A stretch of DNA of 64,000 bases, taken from positions 757,047,823-757,111,822 of the forward strand of contig NC_090438.1 of the NCBI RefSeq assembly GCF_031143425.1, read 5' to 3'. A program made the translations under genes and the position numbers. The stretch comes from Pleurodeles waltl. Taxonomy: Eukaryota; Chordata; Amphibia; Caudata; Salamandridae. Within the stretch, counting starts at the first letter, position 1; every line of letters begins with the position of its first letter. Shown here piece after piece: positions 34,721-46,257 of this stretch. The notes below the pieces were generated by a model. That model had not been told where the DNA came from. It was given only the letters and a program-made list of their open reading frames with translations, and made no database searches.

Positions 34721-34950
34721 TATTGAATAGGGGAATATATATCTATATATATATATCAATAAATCTTTCTAAATGCATATTGATGGATTCTGATAGCCAG
34801 ATTCCTCTCAAGCCTCTTACGCATCAAAAGAGGACTATAGAGTAGGAACTCCTGATTTGCATGCATTTTGCATATTACAATATTTGGGGACATTTGTTGC
34901 CTGATCCCATCAATGATAATGACGAAATTGGGCATTTTATACTATGGGCT

Positions 34951-36036
34951 AGGGGAGGGTTGTCAGAATTTCATAACACATGTGTAGCTAGAATAAGGTA
35001 GGAGGCAATGATCTTCTAACTAGACACAAACTATCAAAGACCAACAGCTAATTAGATATGGATTTATAGGACTAACAACAATTTCACCAATCTGTAAATT
35101 ATGTCATCACCTATCTGGCTAAAGGTTTACTTTGTAAAATGCAAGATGCTAAAGCAGGTGTTTTAATAAAATATTACTGAATATTCATGTAGTCTGAGTA
35201 ATGGATTTGCGTAGAAAATGTAATATAGGGAAAAATGATGCACGCATTTGAAAATGTGTCCACGTGTGTGGCTGCCAGTGTTCACGAAGTATACTTAATG
35301 GCTTATTAATATGAAACATGGAGCTTTTGTTTGATTAATGTAGTAATACATCATATTGAGGGTTATGCATTATGTATTAAGCTTTATTAATTGTAGGCCT
35401 TAACTTAGCAGAGGTCTTGGCCTAGTTGCACGGCCTCACGTCAAGCTGTATTACCAAACCGATTAATAAAACGTTTGCTTTGAAAAGTAAATTGTGATAT
35501 TCCACTATGCTGACTAAATGTGCTTGTAGCTAAAAGTCTCTCTCAAGAAAACCGCTTGCTAGAAGATGTTGTACTTGCTAAATGTAACAATTTAAGTGTA
35601 ATATGTGTAAGACTGACTTTGTCAGGAGAAGAACAATGGAGACACTAACTGGAGTATAAGCTGCAACAATACTGTTACCTGACGAGCCGGATGATGAAGA
35701 CTTTACAAGAGGAGCCAATCAGCGACATGTGAACTGAGTACGAGTAGAAATTATAGATTTGATATTTTAGTTTTATTGAAGAAAGTGTGAAAATGCGAGC
35801 CCTTGACCAATAGGGACTTGGGAAGTGTTTTAGGATGTCTAACTTAGCCGGACTGCCTGAAGAATTTCATTGTGACTTGCCAGTTGCCATTGCACTTTTG
35901 CCACCGCCATTACTTTGAGTGTCTTGACAAGAGATATGTTTAACTGTACTGCTTAAAGACTTGGCGTTTTCTGAACTTCTTTTCTAAATCCTGATTCCAT
36001 GCTGACTGAACTGATGTCCTGATGACGAAGACTATC
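34951..36036. other. Unidentified non-coding repeat, 5' part
   Basis: No coding frames. It is the sequence into which the 36037-39052 solo LTR inserted, and it appears to continue from 39053. It contains AATAAA words near 35161 and 35465 and looks like an LTR or other dispersed repeat. I cannot assign a family. Confidence 0.35.
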
Positions 36037-39000
36037 TGTGAGAAAGTGGCCTCTTTCTAGCATGGTTACCCCCATTTTTCGCGTGTTTGTGAGTGTTTGT
36101 GAGTGTGTTTTTACTGTCTCACTGGGATCCTGCTAGCCAGGACCTCAGCCCAGTGCTCATAGTTTAAAACCCTATTTATCAGTGTGTTTTGCCTATCACA
36201 CTGGGATCTTGCTAGCCAGGACCCCAGTGCTCAGTTTGTGGCCTACGTGTGTTGTCAGTGATGCCTGACTGTGTCACTGAAGTTCTGCTAACTAGAACTC
36301 CAGTGCTTATGCTCTATAGTTTAGTGACTCCATATTCCAATTCTGAATGGCATACTGGACCCCTCCTTATAAGTACCTAGTATAGGGCACCTAGGTACCC
36401 AGAGCATTAGGGTTCCAGGAGATCCTTATGGGCTGAAGCATTTCTTTTGCCACCCATAAGGAGCCCATACACACCTTTCATCAGGACTGCCACTGCAGCG
36501 TGAGTGCCCACACTATTTCACAGCCATTTTACACTGCACTAAGTAACTTATAAGTCACCTATATGTCTAACCTTCATTTACTAAAGGCTAGTTGCAAAGT
36601 TACTGTGTGTGAGGGCACCCTTGTACTAGCAAAGGTGCCCCCATGTCGTCCAGGGCCAATTCCCCAGACTGCGTGAGTGCAGGGATACCATTAAGTGTGC
36701 ACTACATATATGTCAATACATCTATGTAGCTTCACAATGGTAACTCTGAATATGGCCATGTGAGGTGTCTAAAATCATGGAATTGTCCCCCAATCCAAAT
36801 CTGGTATTGGGGGGCAAATCCCATGCACCCTGGGGGCTCCACCATGGACACCCAGTACTGCCAAACCAGCTCTCTGAGGTTTCCACTGCAGCCCCAGCTG
36901 CTGCCACCTCAAAGACAGGTTTCTGCCCTCCTGGGGATTGAGCAGCTCAAACCCAGGAAGGCAGAACAATGCATTTCCTTTAGAAGAGGGGTGTTACACC
37001 CTCTCCCATTGGAAATAGGCATTACAGGTATGGGAGGGGTGGCCACCCAGAGCCTCTGGAAATGCTTTGAAGGGAACAAACTGTGTCCTCCTTGCACAAT
37101 CCAGTCTACACCAGTACAGGGACCCCAAGTCCCTGCTCTGGCACGAAACTGGAGAAAGGAAAGGGGAGTGACCACTCCCCTGTCCATCACTACCCCAGGG
37201 GTGGTGCCCAGAGCTCCTCCAGAGGGTCCCTGGCATTAGCCATCATGGATTCCAAGGTGTGGGGGCCCTCTGGAGACCTCTGAGTGGCCAGTGCCAGCAG
37301 GTGATGTCAGAGACCCCTCCTAATAGGTGCATACCTGGGTAGGTAGGCAATCCAGCTCTCAGGGCTATTTAGGGTCTCTCCTCTGGGTGTTTCCTCAGAT
37401 TCGGTTTGCAAGATTCACCCAGGACTCCTCTGCCTCCTCTGCTTCAGCTTCTGACCGTCGAATCAACCGCAGACTGCTCCAGCAACCGCTGTAACTGCAA
37501 CAAAGTATCCAGGACGACTCCTGTGACCTGCAACTTCAATTCCAGTCAGCATTTGCAACAGTTTCCAAGGTGTGCATGCTCTAAGGACTGCCTGCCTTCA
37601 CCCTACACCAGAAGAACTGAAGGAATCTCCAGTGGAGTGACGGAATCACTTCCCTACTTCTGCAGGCACCCTTCTGCGATGACAACCAGTACTCTAGGAC
37701 TCCTCACCTGACGAGCGTGCTACCTGGAACACAGATGGTGGACTGAAGTGGCCCAGATTGTCCAAAGATCCAGCTGTCCAAATGTGGTGGAGGTAAGAGC
37801 TTGCCTCCCTGTGCTGCAACAGTACCCTGTGCACTGGGTCTTCTGCAGCTCCTTGGGCTTCTGCGCAATTCTTCCACAAATCCTTCATGCACAGTGTAGC
37901 CCAGGTCCCCAGCACTCCATCCTGCGACGCACAGCTCCCTCAGTTGTTCTCCGGTGGTGTGGGAACTTCCAGTGTAGTGCTGCGAGGACCGCACTTTGCA
38001 TCTTCTTTGTTTCCGTGTTCTGGGACTCCCGTGGGTGCTGTCTGGTCTTCTGGGGGCTCTCTAAAGTGCTGAGTGTCCCCTCTGTCTCCTCAGTCTGAGT
38101 TGAGACCCCAGGTACCTCCTGGGTCCAGCGGCTCCTTTTTGACGCAAACCGCGTACTTGCTTGAACCAAGGCTTGTTGGCAGAATCCAGTGACGCAAAAA
38201 GCCTACATCCAACAACTCGATGTGGGACATCTCCTGCACCAAGCAGGAACCTGACGCCATCTTCTTTGGTTCTCCTCTGTAATTTTCTTCTGACCGGGGA
38301 TTCCACTTTTGCACCTTCTTCTAGGTTGGCAGGGGCCCCTGTCCTTCCTGGACTCTTCTTCGACTTCTGGACTTGGCCTCCACTTTCCACAGGTCTTCAG
38401 GTCCAGGAATCCATCGGTTGTTGCTTGCAGTCTTGCTTGTTTCTTGTAAAATAATTTATCACAGCTGGTAGTATTTCCTGAAGAAACTTGCTGTACTTTA
38501 CTCCTGCTTTCCTGGGCTCTGGGGTGGGGTACTTTACTTACTTTTGGTGTTTTCGTACACTCCCAGCGCCCATCTACACACTACACTTGCCTATGGTGGG
38601 AATTTGGCATTTATATTCCACTATTTTAGAATATGGTTTGTGCTGCCCATAGGCCCATTGCAATCTATTGTATTTTCTACTGTTTGCACTAGTTTATGAC
38701 TGTTTACTTACCTGATTTTGGTTACTAGAGTATATATGTTGTATAATACTTACCTCCAGAAGGAGTATTGCCTTTAAGATATTATTGGCCTTGTGTCACT
38801 AAAATAAAGTACTTTTATTTTTGGTAACACTGAGTATTGTCTTTTATTGTGTATAAGTACTGTGTGACTATAGTGGTATTGCAGTAGCTTTGCATGTCTC
38901 CCTAGTTCAGCCTAAGCTGCTCTGCTACAGCTACCTCTAGACAACCTAAGCTGCTAGAACACTGCCTATATTTCACTTATAAAGGACAACTGGACCTGGT

Positions 39001-39052
39001 ATAAGATGTAAGTACCTTAGGTACCCACTACAAACCAGGCCAGCCTCCTACA
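36037..39052 (+). mobile_element. TGTGAGA/TGTAGGA-family solo LTR with target-site duplication
   Basis: It begins TGTGAGA and ends TCCTACA. The family form TGTAGGA seen at 51837 would give a perfect terminal inverted repeat. It lies between CTATC (36032-36036) and GTATC (39053-39057), a 5-bp duplication with one difference. The start shares AAAGT...CCTCTTTCT and GGTTACCCC with the copy at 51837, and then TCACTGGGATCCTGCTAGCCAGGACC in parts. A CTATTTAGGGTCTCTC block (about 37364) may hold the promoter. AATAAAG near 38813 is the probable polyadenylation signal. At 3,016 bp with no gag or pol it is a very large solo LTR. Open frames inside are not protein genes. Confidence 0.88.
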
Positions 39053-40589
39053 GTATCTTAGTTTGCCAATCCATTTGAGGAGAGGTAAATTATTACTGAT
39101 GTGTTTCTCTAGGCTATTTTCTTTTCCTTTTCAGGTTCAAACCACACTGTTTTGATAGAGCCATAGTTAGATGTTTTCTAAATTTGTGTTTACTAAATTA
39201 TTTTGCATGAAGCCCAAAATTCTGATGCTAATCTGGTGTTAGATAGGATTCCTCACTAATGAAGTTCACTATATGGAGTAACATTTGATGTCTTTTCTTT
39301 GCTGAACCTAAATGTACGTGATGTCATTTGCGCAATTGTTCTTGTTATTAAATTGCACTGTAACTTTAGAATGTGAAGTGGCTCAAGCATTGATTAGATT
39401 ACACTTCTTTCGCCTCTTTGGACAGCCAGTGGTGTTTCTGTATGTGTATCATTTGATTTTGAGATTATTTTACATGATACTAGCATTGTTAATATAGGGA
39501 AATAAATATTCTAACTTTTACTAAAGGTGTAGTTATTCATGACTGAAAAGTCATGGTGTGTGACAGTTACTGACGCCAATTGATTACTAGTGCTATTGAT
39601 TATCATTGATTATTACTGTTATTGATTATTGATCTACATGTACTGGAATTATGGTGGGAACATCTTAAATGTGAGTCAAAAGTTTCATCGACCTATTCAC
39701 ACCCCCTTGTAAGTTTACTTATTAAGGTCTGACGCGCTAACAAAGACGACTTCGGCATTGCCAGTTTCCCTCAGTCCCTTGAACACACCCCTCATCCCAA
39801 TCCTGCATATTCATTCCAACTTGTATAACAAAGTAACCACATCCTCCAACTCAGTAGTCAAGATATTTCACAATTGTAGCCCTGCCAGTGTTCCATAACT
39901 TAGTGAAAAATACAACAAACACAAATGAAAGATGTAAAACTTGAAAAATGTGTTGGTCTTCAATGGGCAGCTAATGATATGGCTGCACATGAAAAGACCC
40001 GTAAAAAAAGAATCTTGAACAACTTATGAGTAGAACTCAACCCTTTCAGACACATTTCAGAATGTGGGAGAAATGTACCTTGTTCTTGATATCCTGCAGT
40101 GGGGTGTGATGGACCACTTTCTCATCTGAGCTACTCCTGCTCATTTCTTTCTTCATGATCCCATTAGTGGTGGACTTGGATTTTTCTGAAGAAAAGGGTT
40201 TCCCCTTATTGCTTGTAAACTATAAAAGATAAATAAGAGCAATATGTTTTTATTGGGGTTTATTTCTCAAATACAAATGAAAGAAAACCCACAAGGAATA
40301 GCTGCAATGTGAGACAACAGAAACTGCAGTGAATAATCCTATAACCATAATCAACTGCTTCAGCATATGGCGAACAACCCAAAATTTTATCATGTAACCA
40401 GATTCAGATATAAGACATGCCCCAGAAAAAGTGTTATGGACCAAGACCAGAACCAGCCACAGTAGCCAAAAGAAAGCTTTCATTTTCAATGACAAAGAGC
40501 AAACTAGAAGCAGAGTCGAAGCATGTAATGGTTAAAGAGTCTCAGCAAGGAAGGACTCTGACTTTAATGGCACTCTGGGTTGTAGACAT
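39053..40589. other. Unidentified repeat continuation and spacer
   Basis: 39053 to about 39620 continues the sequence interrupted by the solo LTR. It includes AATAAATATTC near 39500 and a GATTATTGATT-rich stretch at 39590-39630. From 39700 to 40589 nothing is recognised; short open frames there have no domain signal. Confidence 0.35.
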
Positions 40590-41035
40590 TTGTAGTAACT
40601 TTCACGTTTGTAGTAACTTACACTTATAAAGTAACTCACACGTACAATTTATTATTTAATTATTCATTATCAAATAAAGAGCCTATTTTGAATTAACAAA
40701 AAAAAAATGTAACAATACATGTTATAAAAATAATTACATGAACTTTAATTCATTCTACACATCACTTGCAATAATTATTGTTCAATCCCAATAAAATGTA
40801 TTGTATCTTATTTTTCATTTAAGATATGGTGTTAAATATTTTATAATTCTATAATAAATATGTAATATGGTTACATATTCGGTTAACATTAATTTGTAGG
40901 TATTTACATTTTTTATTATTTTAAAATAATGTCATTTAATTACAGTTTGTGAATAAGGCCTGGAATTGTGAATACAAAAAAGCAGTAAACTTACTCAAAA
41001 CTTTAAACTTACTAAGTTGTGAATCAGACCCTAAT
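40590..41035. mobile_element. Candidate AT-rich MITE
   Basis: The left side (GTAGTAACTTTCACGTTTGTAGTAACTTAC, split around 40590-40620) resembles the complement of the right side (GTAAACTTACTCAAAACTTTAAACTTACT near 40988-41014). The interior is strongly AT-rich and non-coding. Imperfect ends and no clear duplication keep confidence low. Confidence 0.35.
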
Positions 41036-42727
41036 CAATTACATCCTTCAGAGCAGAAGCCTCACAGAAAAGGTAGAAAGCCCCGTGTTGGTCATTTTTA
41101 ATAAGGTGGCAGTAGCTGTGATCTCAAAAATATGGAAGCCGCTAAAAAAAACACGAACAAAATCTGGAAGCTGGAGTTGGGCTTTGAGACTGAAAATACA
41201 GGCGATCAATTGGCCCAAGGAATTCACTCAATTGGAAGCATTACACTAAGAAACGTGAAGCGATCTTCTTGATTTTTTCTTGTAAAAATGGGCCACCCTT
41301 CTATTACGCACAATAATGTTTTACTAACATTCAGAGCACTTGCCACCTACATTCCTGTCTGATGGATGCATGGATGGATGGACAGATGCTGGTGGATGTT
41401 TGCACAGGGACTCTCATGAAAAAGAAGCATTTACTTATAGCCATCAGTCTCACTAATGCTGCAGTTTGTTTGCGGGGTGCGGGGAGAGGTTGAGATGGGC
41501 TAAAATACTTTTGAGGAGCAGAATGGTACGTATCATTCCGAAATAGGGACAGCTTTCCCGTTTATCCTTCAGTCAAGATAAGCTTTTTCTTGTTGGATGT
41601 TCCCCTCCCACTCCAGCCTGAGTTTACCTCTTCCTCCTCCAACTCCGGACACTAAAAGTCAGCGTGAGCACGAAGCTTTAAACGTTCCAGAACAGAATAA
41701 CCACAGAGGGCTACACCAGCTCTGCTTGTCCTCCAACAAGTGAAGAGCCAGACTGAGGATGATTTTGAAACGTCACATATCACAAAGCAGAACAGGGTCA
41801 CAATAGGGCTCTATGACAGAGTAGTATCACAGAGTTAATGATGATGTGATCGGGTCCTAGAACTGTTGACGTGGACACGGAGTTTGTCCAGGAAACCTGT
41901 ATCTTGTATATAAAACAGGGGTGTCAGTTGTAGGTTCAGTGAGCCTGATACATGCCAGATAACTCAGAATAGGCGCCGACTAACCAGTTTCTATTACATT
42001 TACTCAATGTTCAATCACACCCTTTAGTCACCTTTACCCCCTCGAGTTTGACAGCTGACTTATTCTCTGTATAACAGGGAGGGGGTCTCTTTTTTTTGTT
42101 CAAATCTCACTTTTTGTGGCTATCTGACTACATGAGAGTACATTTTGCTCTCCAATGTGTCCTGTCAATTGTAGTCCATTGATGATCCCTCATATGTGGA
42201 CAAGTGTAGCCTAGTCTGTTAATCTACTTCCTCTTTGTAGTTCTCCTTCCTCTGCCCTTCTCCTTCTCTTCCCTACCCTCGAGTTACTCTGTTTCCACCC
42301 TATCCCGTCCTCCTTCCTACCCATGGGAATCTCATATTGACTATCTTCTGACTCCTGTGCGACCCCAGCTGTGCTCTCCTGCTCTGATTGCTCAGTGTTG
42401 GGGGGGAGGGGTTCTGGGAGTACTGGCTTCTACCCACAGGGAATCAGCAAGTGGCCATGCAGCCAGTTTTGCTAGCCTCCACTAAGACAGGATCGGAAAT
42501 GTGCCCCAGACCCGAACCTTGTTGCTTTTCAGAGACCAGGGAATCATGTTAGACTTGGGTGGATAAGTTGTGCAAGTACTTCGATATCGGCTCCTCAACA
42601 GATGGACCCTGATCCTTTCGTCTTGAGTCTGCATAGCAGTTGGGAATTTGGGTGGTGGTCTCTGGAGCACTTGGAACTGGTCTGTGATGACAATCAGCAG
42701 CAGGATCTATGGTTGGAATATACTCAA
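41036..42727. other. Unassigned region
   Basis: No recognised domains, RNA genes or repeat edges. A short TGGATGGATGGA run occurs near 41366. Short open frames lack motifs. Confidence 0.4.
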
Positions 42728-42896
42728 GGCCTTATTAAGAACTTGATGGAGGGGTTTCCTCCATCACAAATGTGAGGGATTTCCTGTCCACCGCATTACG
42801 ATCTCCAATTAATATAATGGAATCATAATGTGGCGGAATAGATAGCCGCGACATTTGTGATGGAGGAAACCCCTCTGTAAAGGTCGTAATAAGGCC
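42728..42896. mobile_element. 169-bp MITE with long terminal inverted repeats
   Basis: The left end starts GGCCTTATTAAGA and the right end is the complement of GGCCTTATTACGA. The inner arms GATGGAGGGGTTTCCTCCATC... and TTTGTGATGGAGGAAACCCC are also complementary, so it can form a near-complete hairpin. CTCA lies at 42723-42726 and at 42897-42900, a possible 4-bp duplication. Confidence 0.8.
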
Positions 42897-44784
42897 CTCA
42901 GTCTGCTTACGCTTATTTGTAGATATGTACTACAAGCCTCTCCGTGCTATCTTTTTTGTCGGATGGCACCTACTGTCTCTCCAATGCTGGAGCTAAAAGG
43001 CGGCAAGCATATTTGTGAGCCCTGTGAATGAAGCTGAACAGAAGCCATCCATATCACCTTAGCTGTGTTGTACGTCCCATGACCAAAGATCTAAATTTGC
43101 CTCGCATCGCATCTAATGAAATACAAATATTTGGACAACATATTTCAAACTGAGTATCAAAATGGGCTACTGAGAGATGTTGCGCCTAAGTTGTTTAGCG
43201 GACAATTTCCACTCTCACTCACTTTTTAGTAGTGACGCCCCTCTAATGATACATTGTACATGGTGTGGTTGTGAGAAATTGTTCATTTATGGCAAAAGGT
43301 TCATAGGACCTAAAATGTTGAGGTCAGCATGTGAAAGATACCACAATATAGACTTGGGTAGTTCCCATCGGTGACCACATCGGCATCTAATTACTTTAGA
43401 TGTTGCATCCTTTTATGCTTATACCAAACACCTTACTTAATGGATGATGTTTATAATTAATACGTTTACTCTTAGTGGCAACTACTGACGTGCAAAGGCT
43501 CCTTTAGAGGGAAATGGTTTCTTTACATGGCATACTTTTATTTAATGAAGTATTATCTTCAAATTCAGAGCAGGGCAGTAAGATTATGTTTGTATCTGTC
43601 ATGTGCTAATTAAACGCTTCATTTACAAGTCTTTCAAAGGTTTTCGAACATCTCGGACCTAAACCGCAAAAAAAAAGAGCTCCAATGATCTGATCGTTGC
43701 TGGATATCATGTTGAGAACTAGATTTATGGAGGTTCAAATTCCAGAAATCGTGCTTCCTAACTCGTGCAAGAGCTGAGGGTCTGTAATGATTTGGTGAGA
43801 ACAATCTTAAAACTCAGCATCCATTGGATGTACTGGCCATTTGAACTAGGCTGTTGAGTAGGAAAGATGATTATCAGTTTTAGCCCTTTAAAAGCACTAA
43901 AATAGGTACAAAGCCAAACATTTCTGAACATTGATTATGAATGTGGTAAACTACATATGGCCTCAGCAAAGGTGGCCAACATTTCTGTAATGCCCATTTC
44001 TGATGTCTCCTTTTCACACAAGGCAGCACAGCCTTACTTTGCTGGGCTGCGTGAAATGTTGGTAAAATCTACACCACAGTTCATAACAACTAAAGAAGAT
44101 GTGACCCTCAACGATTATGATCATTTGGATTTTGTAGTGTATCTCCCTGTGACTGTACACTTGATGGCAACTCTTTGTTGTAGGTTTGATGATGTTCTTT
44201 GCTGATCTTGATGACAACCAGTCCAACAACTGACGCTTAGACTTGCTACTGAAGGTGAGGAAAGGACAACAATGATTATTCTAAGAATCTAGTACGGAAT
44301 CATATTTTGAGAGCCTTAAGAAAATGTTACTAACGTAAGGGAAGAACCTCCATGTTATGGTGGGAAAAACAGAAAGTTTAATCTCCCAAATGGACCTTCT
44401 TGAAATCGGTAATGCTTAATGACGGGATGCCAAGGATTGGAGGACACAACCAGAAGTGATTCTAGTCATTTTAGGCGGATTCAATATGCTTCCTCTGTTG
44501 AAAACTGCGTGACAGCGGAAACACACACAGCCAAGGAGGCATGAGTAGCTCTAGAGAGCCAGTGGAAGGATGCTGAAGGGGACTACATATTCACGCGCCT
44601 ACTTAGACCCAAAGTGAGACACGTTGAACCACTCTCTACAACTTGTAGCTGTCAGAGTAAGCACTAAGGCAGACCCAGATAAACGGAGTTACAGGAGTCA
44701 AGGTGAGTAGAGATGGTACTCTGGACAACAGTTTTATGGTACGCTGATGGAAGGAGAGTAACAATCTACTTGTTCAGCAGTGAC
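42897..44784. other. Unassigned region
   Basis: Nothing recognised. The 82-codon open frame at 43957-44205 has no family resemblance that I can see and no neighbours to support it. Confidence 0.4.
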
Positions 44785-46255
44785 AGTCATTTTTTAAACT
44801 CCTTTATTAGTTCTGTTGTAGACATAACATCATAGCTGAACAGTGCAGTCATACCAACTTCACCTTACGCCACATAATATTGCCAGTATTGCAACAACTT
44901 AGGAGAGTTCATTTGCCTGCGAGAGAGGACAAAATAAAAAAAAATCATTAAACAAAAACTTTAAGAACAATAACAATTGGGCAGTCGATTCACTCTAGGA
45001 GGTCATACATTGTAGGGCAGGAAGAGAAAATTGTCTTTTCAATATTAGTAGCTCATTACTGTACCAGATAGATAGTTGCCAGTTTTGTGGGGTGTGTGAT
45101 TATGTGCATGCAGGGAGATGCTGCGGGGCCTACGTCTACCAGCAGTGCTTGCCATTAGGTGGAAGGAGGGGGCACGAGTCGATTCAGCTGAGCCCGCAGG
45201 GTAATATCAGTCTGTCAGGCCAATCAGCAGCATGGGTGCGGTGTGAGGGGGCACTCTGTGGAAGGAGGGAGTGACCCATCTTCAATCTCCGACTGGAAAG
45301 TGAATAGTAGCTCGTCCCAGCTTTAAGAGATTGGGTTTTTGTGAAGGCCTCTTGCTGCCCCAGTCCTTAGAACAGTGCTCTCCGTCCTGGTCCATACTAG
45401 GAGTCACCGACTCTGAGCCATCACTGAAGGAGGACGAGAATCCCTTCAATGGTGAATTACAAGGTGCTTGGCCAGCAATAAAGCAAGGTCTAGGAAGCAA
45501 ATCTTTATCTTGTTTTAGGGGAAGCCTCCAGAGCAAAGGCCTCCTAGCAGTGTAAAGTGGTCACTTCAGTTACTTTGGCTAGCTGTGTTGTGACAGCTGT
45601 CCAATACTATTACAGGAACGGACAGGCCCATAACATGTTGCAAGTCTGCATCATAAAAAAAACCTAGATTCCTTGATATCTGAATGTCTGGGGCAGCCAG
45701 GTGAGCGGTTCTCTGGCAAAACCCTGCCTTATCTCTGACACAACAGGCATGACTTTTGCCAACTGACCCAAAAGCCTGATACTATGGCAAAGGAGCGAAG
45801 AGTCAATGCAATTTCAGTATGGTCCTCTGCAGTATCTTTGACATATAGTAACAGGTCATCTACATAAAGAGCGATAGAATGTGTCAGATGGCCAAGGGGG
45901 ATACCCCAACCGGCCCTGTCTGCACACAACCTGATAGGCACTGGCTCCATTGCCAGGGCAAAGAGAAGGGGACCCCATAGGCAGCCCTGCCTGGTGCCTC
46001 TATGAATGGCTATCTCATCTGAGAAGAGTTACCCAGTACGATCCCTTGACACTGGTAGTACAAAGAATTTTGAACATAGAGATCATACATTTGTCAAAGT
46101 CGTACTAACCGAGCAGTGGGAAAAGGTACGTCCAATCAAACTTATCAAACGCCTTCTACGGGTCTAGCACCATGCAAGATGCCCAGGGCCAAGAACCCAG
46201 AGCAAACTCCATGATCCCGAAAGGCCAATCTATATTAAGTGAGGTACACTTCTTC
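44785..46255 (-). mobile_element. L1-type LINE, 5'-truncated, minus strand
   Basis: It starts inside the RT at its high-coordinate end (46255). On the minus strand it continues through the palm and a C-terminal region, and ends with an AATAAAGGAG polyadenylation-type word (44803-44808, complement TTTATT) near 44790. The 5' end abuts the start of another L1 reading the opposite way. 5' truncation is the usual outcome of L1 insertion. Confidence 0.75.
45729..46190 (-). pseudogene. L1 ORF2 reverse transcriptase palm, decayed
   Basis: Reading down the minus strand: MVLDP, a TAG, KAFDKFDWTYLFPLLG (near 46165-46110), matching the LD.EKAFD..W block; then an AP/GTRQGC-like block and LPW/FALAMEPVPIRL (near 45980-45930). 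ALYVDDLLLYVKDT follows, with the catalytic YVDD at 45855-45866, and then ALTLRSFAIVSGFWVSWQKS, matching the L..F...SGL..N..KS block. A frameshift near 45960 and one stop are visible. The Asp pair is conserved. Confidence 0.88.
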
Positions 46256-46257
46256 TG

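Larger units (their letters stand above)
31850..34950 (-). mobile_element. Penelope-like retroelement, copy 2, minus strand
   Basis: Read on the minus strand: the RT palm (about 34720-34520), thumb and connector (34526-34125), GIY-YIG endonuclease (about 33760-33447), then about 1.4 kb of AT-rich 3' sequence and a hammerhead-like fold (32008-32043). Copy 1 has 1.5 kb between the same two landmarks. The 5' side above about 34720 decays into unreadable sequence, so the N-terminal half of the RT and any 5' repeat are not defined. Confidence 0.82.

Noticed and set aside
36760..37239. 159-codon open frame as a gene
   Set aside because: It is inside the 3-kb solo LTR, the sister LTR at 51837 has only broken frames in the same place, and no domain is visible.
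43957..44205. 82-codon open frame as a host gene or exon
   Set aside because: No recognisable domain, no convincing splice or neighbouring exons; length is within chance expectation.
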